From Bacteroidetes bacterium SW_11_45_7 (GTDB lineage Bacteria > Bacteroidota > Bacteroidia > Chitinophagales > SW-11-45-7): a stretch of 6,965 bases of DNA. Made by a program: the position numbers and the translations under genes. The notes below the pieces were generated by a model. That model searched no databases, was not told the DNA's origin, and saw only the letters and a program-made list of their open reading frames with translations. The stretch lies in the NCBI GenBank assembly GCA_003022985.1, contig PXTV01000013.1:1-6965 (forward strand), in the 5' to 3' direction. Shown here piece by piece: positions 4,647 to 6,965 of this stretch (position 1 is the first letter of the stretch; every line of letters begins with the position of its first letter).

Positions 4647-4669
4647 TTAGCAGGGAATTCTTTCCTTTG
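4641..4669 (+). promoter_or_regulatory. Candidate promoter of the hemerythrin-like gene
   Basis: On the plus strand TTG (4641-4643) is followed after 18 bp by TTCCTTTG (4662-4669), which matches TAnnTTTG except for the second base. The box ends 18 bp before the ATG at 4688. It mirrors the promoter on the other strand in spacing and leader length and uses the same TTGCAA. This element also shows that the upstream TTG codon at 4667 is unlikely to be the start. Confidence 0.4.
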
Positions 4670-4687
4670 TCACTGAAATTCACCGGT

Positions 4688-5134
4688 ATGAAACGACATG
4701 AAAGTTTAGTATCTCTTTCCCACGATCACCATGACGGCCTGATCATGGCCCAAACCCTTCGTAAGGATGTGCCGGATTACGAAGGGATGCCGTCAACGGT
4801 TCAGGAGAAGGTGCAGCATCTCCGGTCTTTCTATCAGGATGAATTAAGCGTCCACTTTTCCCTAGAAGAGGATATCCTGTTTCCTGCTGTTCAGGATCTG
4901 AATGACGACATTGGACAGTTGGTGAACGAGTTGATCAGTGAGCACCAACAGATCAAAGGAGCCATTGCCAGTGTTTTCCGCCAGGAAGCCAGCGAAGATA
5001 CACTGCACGACCTTGGCATGCTCTTGAAGAACCACATCCGCAAGGAAGAGCGGCATCTTTTTCCCCAAATTCAGGAAGCTGCGTCTGACGACTTGTTAGC
5101 TGAACTGGGTGCAAAATTGAAAGGGGAGGAGTAA
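4688..5134 (+). CDS. Hemerythrin-like HHE cation-binding domain protein
   Basis: A 148-residue, all-helical protein of the hemerythrin/HHE family that should bind a di-iron (or other metal) centre. Proposed roles in the family include oxygen or NO sensing and repair or iron handling. Candidate ligands numbered from the ATG are the cluster S-H-D-H-H-D (11-16), H56 and E60 in H-F-S-L-E-E-D, H86 in S-E-H-Q-Q, and H116 and E120 in H-I-R-K-E-E-R-H. These give the repeated H-x-x-x-E pattern, each followed by L-F-P. The domain fills the whole protein; there is no membrane segment or attached sensor domain. I chose ATG 4688 over an in-frame TTG at 4667, because the N-terminus M-K-R-H-E-S-L is the usual one for the family. 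The true substrate is unknown. Confidence 0.88.
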   Translation: MKRHESLVSLSHDHHDGLIMAQTLRKDVPDYEGMPSTVQEKVQHLRSFYQDELSVHFSLEEDILFPAVQDLNDDIGQLVNELISEHQQIKGAIASVFRQEASEDTLHDLGMLLKNHIRKEERHLFPQIQEAASDDLLAELGAKLKGEE

Positions 5135-5217
5135 AATCATATTTCTGGTAATTGGGGACTTTCTGCCATTCCAATTAGGCCAACTGAATTAGGATTTGAT
5201 CGCTTACCGACAAATTG

Positions 5218-5234
5218 ACGCACATTGCGTTTTT
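5218..5234 (+). terminator. Possible terminator after the hemerythrin-like gene
   Basis: A short hairpin ACGCA-CAT-TGCGT (5218-5230) is followed by TTTT and then ATTTC, about 85 nt after the stop at 5134. The stem is only 5 bp, so it is a weak intrinsic terminator at best. A second, looser stem (TAATTGG at 5149-5155 with CCAATTA at 5171-5177) lies closer to the stop but has no T-tract. Confidence 0.35.
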
Positions 5235-5292
5235 ATTTCTTGCCAATTTTTCAAAATTTGATAAAGGCGTCAGGTCCATTTTCTGCGTTCAT

Positions 5293-5347
5293 AGGGGTCT
5301 CTTGTAAACCCCTTGAGTGATTAGAAATGAGCCTGGTACATTTTTTG
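5293..5347 (+). promoter_or_regulatory. Candidate J-protein promoter with overlapping inverted repeat
   Basis: TTGAGT (5313-5318) and TACATT (5337-5342) are 18 bp apart and resemble a -35/-10 pair; in Bacteroidota terms TACATTTTTTG is a loose TAnnTTTG. Directly to the left, and overlapping the first T of the TTG, is the inverted repeat AGGGGT (5293-5298) / ACCCCT (5308-5313) with a 9-base spacer. It could be an operator or a small hairpin. The leader to the ATG at 5407 would be about 55-60 nt and purine-rich. Confidence 0.35.
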
Positions 5348-5406
5348 AATGGATTGCAATGAGGTGAAAAGCAATTGTAGAAGGAAAAAAGGAAGAACGT
5401 ATAACT

Positions 5407-6387
5407 ATGGAATATAAAGACTACTATAAGATATTAGGTGTTAGCAGGAATGCGAGTCAGGACGAGATTAAAAAGGCCTACAGGAAGTTGGCTGTTAAGT
5501 ATCACCCGGATCGCAATCCGGATGACAAACAAGCTGAGGAGAAGTTCAAGGATATAAGCGAGGCGTATGAGGTATTGAGCGATCCTGAGAAACGCAAGAA
5601 ATACGACAAGCTCGGCTCGCGCTACAAAGAGTACGAGCAGGCCGGTCAAGCTGGCGACTTCGACTTCTCCCAATGGGCAAACATGGGAGGTGCCCCGGGT
5701 GGTGGCAGAACCTACACACAATACACCACCCAGGATTTTGAAGATCTCTTTGGTGGTGGCGGCTTCTCTGACTTTTTCGAAACCATCTTTGGTGCTGGTG
5801 GTTTTGGCGGCAGCAGCTTTGGTGGCCGAAGAAGGAGCGGTGGCGCTGGCTTTGGTGGAGGAGCTCCCAAAGGCCAGGACCTAAAAGCCCAAATGGATAT
5901 TGCGCTTCGTGAAGCTTATGAGGGCGGTACCAAGCAGTTTGAGGTGAACGGCCAAAAGCTTCGCATCACCATTAAACCCGGCATCAAAGATGGCCAGGAG
6001 CTGAGGCTAAAAGGCAAAGGAGGCCCTGGACCTCGAGGCGGTCAAAACGGTGATCTCTATCTGACCATCAATATCAAGGATGGTAAAGAATACACACGCA
6101 AAGGGGCCGATCTATACAAAAGGTTACCGGTTGATCTGTACACAGCAGTGCTGGGTGGTAAGACTACAGTTCATACGCTAAAGGGCGATATGAAAGTCAA
6201 CATTCAACCCGGTACGCAAAATGGCACTAAACTGCGCCTGAAAGGTGCTGGCATGCCACTTTACGGACGAACCGATCAATACGGGGATCTGTACTTAACC
6301 ATTCAGGTCAGAATCCCTGAGAAGCTTTCCCAAAAAGAGAAGGAGTTTTTTGAGGAATTGGCAACTATGCAGCACGCCAATGCATAA
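5407..6387 (+). CDS. cbpA: DnaJ-type co-chaperone without zinc finger (CbpA-like, class B)
   Basis: A 326-residue J-protein that stimulates the ATPase of DnaK (Hsp70) and delivers unfolded clients in the cytoplasm. The J-domain covers about 4-68, with the essential H-P-D at 33-35 inside K-Y-H-P-D-R-N-P and the helix IV motif A-Y-E-V-L-S-D (53-59). A Gly/Phe-rich linker spans about 93-153. Two C-terminal substrate-binding repeats follow, each with an I-x-P-G-x-x-x-G-x-x-L-R-L-K-G core and G-D-L-Y-L-T-I end (about 185-221 and 262-299). There is no cysteine at all, so the four CxxCxGxG zinc motifs of true DnaJ are absent; this is the class B/CbpA layout. The CbpA name refers to the architecture; DNA binding is not implied. 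No cbpM, dnaK or grpE is adjacent. It converges on the PspC-like gene with an 8-bp gap. Confidence 0.93.
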   Translation: MEYKDYYKILGVSRNASQDEIKKAYRKLAVKYHPDRNPDDKQAEEKFKDISEAYEVLSDPEKRKKYDKLGSRYKEYEQAGQAGDFDFSQWANMGGAPGGGRTYTQYTTQDFEDLFGGGGFSDFFETIFGAGGFGGSSFGGRRRSGGAGFGGGAPKGQDLKAQMDIALREAYEGGTKQFEVNGQKLRITIKPGIKDGQELRLKGKGGPGPRGGQNGDLYLTINIKDGKEYTRKGADLYKRLPVDLYTAVLGGKTTVHTLKGDMKVNIQPGTQNGTKLRLKGAGMPLYGRTDQYGDLYLTIQVRIPEKLSQKEKEFFEELATMQHANA

Positions 6388-6395
6388 TATGGTTT

Positions 6396-6560
6396 TTAGC
6401 TGTTTCTCATCACGAAGTACAAAAGCAGGTAAAAAAGGATAGGTGTGCCGGCTCCACCGAGGGCAATGGCGATAAACACACCTCTGATAAGCCAGACATT
6501 GAGGTTGAACTTGATGGAAAGCCAGGCGCAAACCCCAAGGATCACTTCAGGAGGTCGCAT
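6396..6560 (-). CDS. Small PspC-domain membrane protein
   Basis: A 54-residue ORF that is easily missed. It reads M-R-P-P-E-V-I-L-G-V-C-A-W-L (1-14), then S-I-K-F-N-L-N-V-W-L-I-R-G-V-F-I (15-30), then a hydrophobic segment A-L-G-G-A-G-T-P-I-L-F-Y-L-L-L-Y-F-V (33-50). This follows the PspC domain order: G-V-C-x-x-L, a short helix with a later L-I-R, then a Gly-rich transmembrane helix ending in L-Y. It lacks the longer basic N-terminus of many PspC proteins. An in-frame TAA lies five codons upstream of the ATG, so the start is fixed. An A-rich leader precedes it. Family members are linked to phage-shock/envelope stress; function here is inferred. It converges with the J-protein gene (8 bp between stops). 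Confidence 0.78.
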   Translation of the reverse strand: MRPPEVILGVCAWLSIKFNLNVWLIRGVFIAIALGGAGTPILFYLLLYFVMRNS

Positions 6561-6610
6561 GAGTTTGTATTTTTAGCATTTTTGAAATGGATTGATCTGT
6601 TCTTCATCGC

Positions 6611-6618
6611 CAAAGATA
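6611..6618 (-). promoter_or_regulatory. -7 promoter element upstream of the PspC-like gene
   Basis: TATCTTTG on the minus strand is an exact match to the Bacteroidota -7 consensus TAnnTTTG and lies 50 bp upstream of the ATG at 6560. No good TTG is found at the usual -33 distance; TTA is at that position. The gene could also be read through from the DUF2851 gene, whose stop is 95 bp upstream. Confidence 0.42.
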
Positions 6619-6655
6619 ATAAGCTTGCCGTATGACTAATGTCGTATCAATACAG

Positions 6656-6965
6656 TTAGAATTGGAGTTTGCCATTATAGGTCATCAAGGGTTCCTGGAG
6701 GATGCGATTACCAATTGAGCAGTTGAGGCATTTGCGATTATCGCAATAATTCTCTTTCAGTTCCAGCAGGGCTTGGGTATCAAAAGCTGAGGCGGGCTTC
6801 ATGTCCAGCTCTTTCCACTTTTTAATGATCGCATTTTGCTCGGGCGGGATTTGCTCCAACAGCTCTAACGCCTGGTCTTTATAGTTTTGGTTGTCAAGGT
6901 GTCTGCCATAGGCGAATATTGTGGGTACAATGGCATTGATGAGGATCAATTGCCGCATATTCTTA
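6656..6965 (-). CDS. DUF2851 family protein, C-terminal part (cut by right edge)
   Basis: The frame is open through the right edge: codons for Lys-Asn precede the Met at 6958, so the visible 103 residues are the C-terminal part of a larger protein. The sequence L-I-L-I-N-A-I-V-P-T-I-F-A-Y-G, then Q-A-L-E-L-L-E-Q-I-P-P-E-Q-N-A-I-I-K-K-W, S-A-F-D-T-Q-A-L-L-E-L and finally Y-C-D-N-R-K-C-L-N-C-S-I-G-N is the C-terminal pattern I know from DUF2851, a protein of about 420 residues found mainly in Bacteroidota. Three cysteines in C-x(4)-C-x(2)-C spacing near the end could bind a metal. Function is unknown. It is on the same strand as the PspC-like gene, 95 bp upstream of it. Confidence 0.85.
   Translation of the reverse strand, partial: KNMRQLILINAIVPTIFAYGRHLDNQNYKDQALELLEQIPPEQNAIIKKWKELDMKPASAFDTQALLELKENYCDNRKCLNCSIGNRILQEPLMTYNGKLQF

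Noticed and set aside
4667..4687. Seven extra N-terminal residues of the hemerythrin-like protein from a TTG start
   Set aside because: TTG is a rare start, the bases overlap the candidate -7 box, and the ATG at 4688 gives the family's normal N-terminus.
5293..5325. CIRCE heat-shock operator (HrcA site) upstream of the J-protein gene
   Set aside because: Only a weak half-site (GAGTGATTAG) resembles CIRCE; the matching TTAGCACTC half is absent at the right distance.
5407..6387. Classical DnaJ with zinc finger
   Set aside because: The protein has no cysteine, so the four CxxCxGxG motifs are missing; it is a class B/CbpA-type J-protein.

Overview
This is a chromosomal segment that most likely comes from a member of the Bacteroidota (Cytophaga/Chitinophaga-like rather than gut Bacteroides). 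The grounds are: a DUF2851-family C-terminus at the right edge; two type II toxin-antitoxin (TA) pairs that resemble Bacteroidota families; A-rich leaders without clear Shine-Dalgarno sites; and several matches to the Bacteroidota promoter pattern (TTG, then TAnnTTTG). The assignment comes from recognising families, not from a database search.

Left part (1-2570): a TA/repeat island. All its genes point left. It holds the first five codons of an antitoxin cut by the left edge (TA0), then a complete RelE/ParE pair (TA1, 384-915), then a second complete pair of another family (TA2, 1275-1800). A 256-bp segment with the antitoxin start codon and upstream region occurs twice in direct orientation (1-256 and 1786-2041, about 96% identical), so the gene cut at the left edge is probably a paralogue of the TA2 antitoxin. 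Each of the three gaps between successive left-pointing operons carries one copy of a composite palindromic element in the same orientation. It starts with a 22-nt REP-like hairpin (9-bp stem TAGTTGGTG, loop nGGA) and continues with a series of short hairpins whose three-base loops are GAA, TTA, TTT or TTC. This [operon + hairpin composite] layout is the most unusual thing in the window.

Middle part (2571-5134): an exported methionine sulfoxide reductase (msrA) and a class I/II PLP-dependent aminotransferase point left. A hemerythrin-like HHE protein diverges to the right. The 87-bp divergent intergenic region can be read as two promoters that share one palindromic TTGCAA as the -33 element.

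Right part (5407-6965): a zinc-finger-less DnaJ-type co-chaperone (CbpA-like) points right. It converges, with only 8 bp between stops, on a very small PspC-domain membrane protein (54 aa, 6396-6560). Upstream of that gene, and also pointing left, is the C-terminal part of a DUF2851 protein that runs off the right edge. MsrA, the hemerythrin-like protein, the J-protein and the PspC protein fit a general theme of redox and protein/envelope stress, but no operon joins them. No RNA gene, integrase, transposase or CRISPR array was found.
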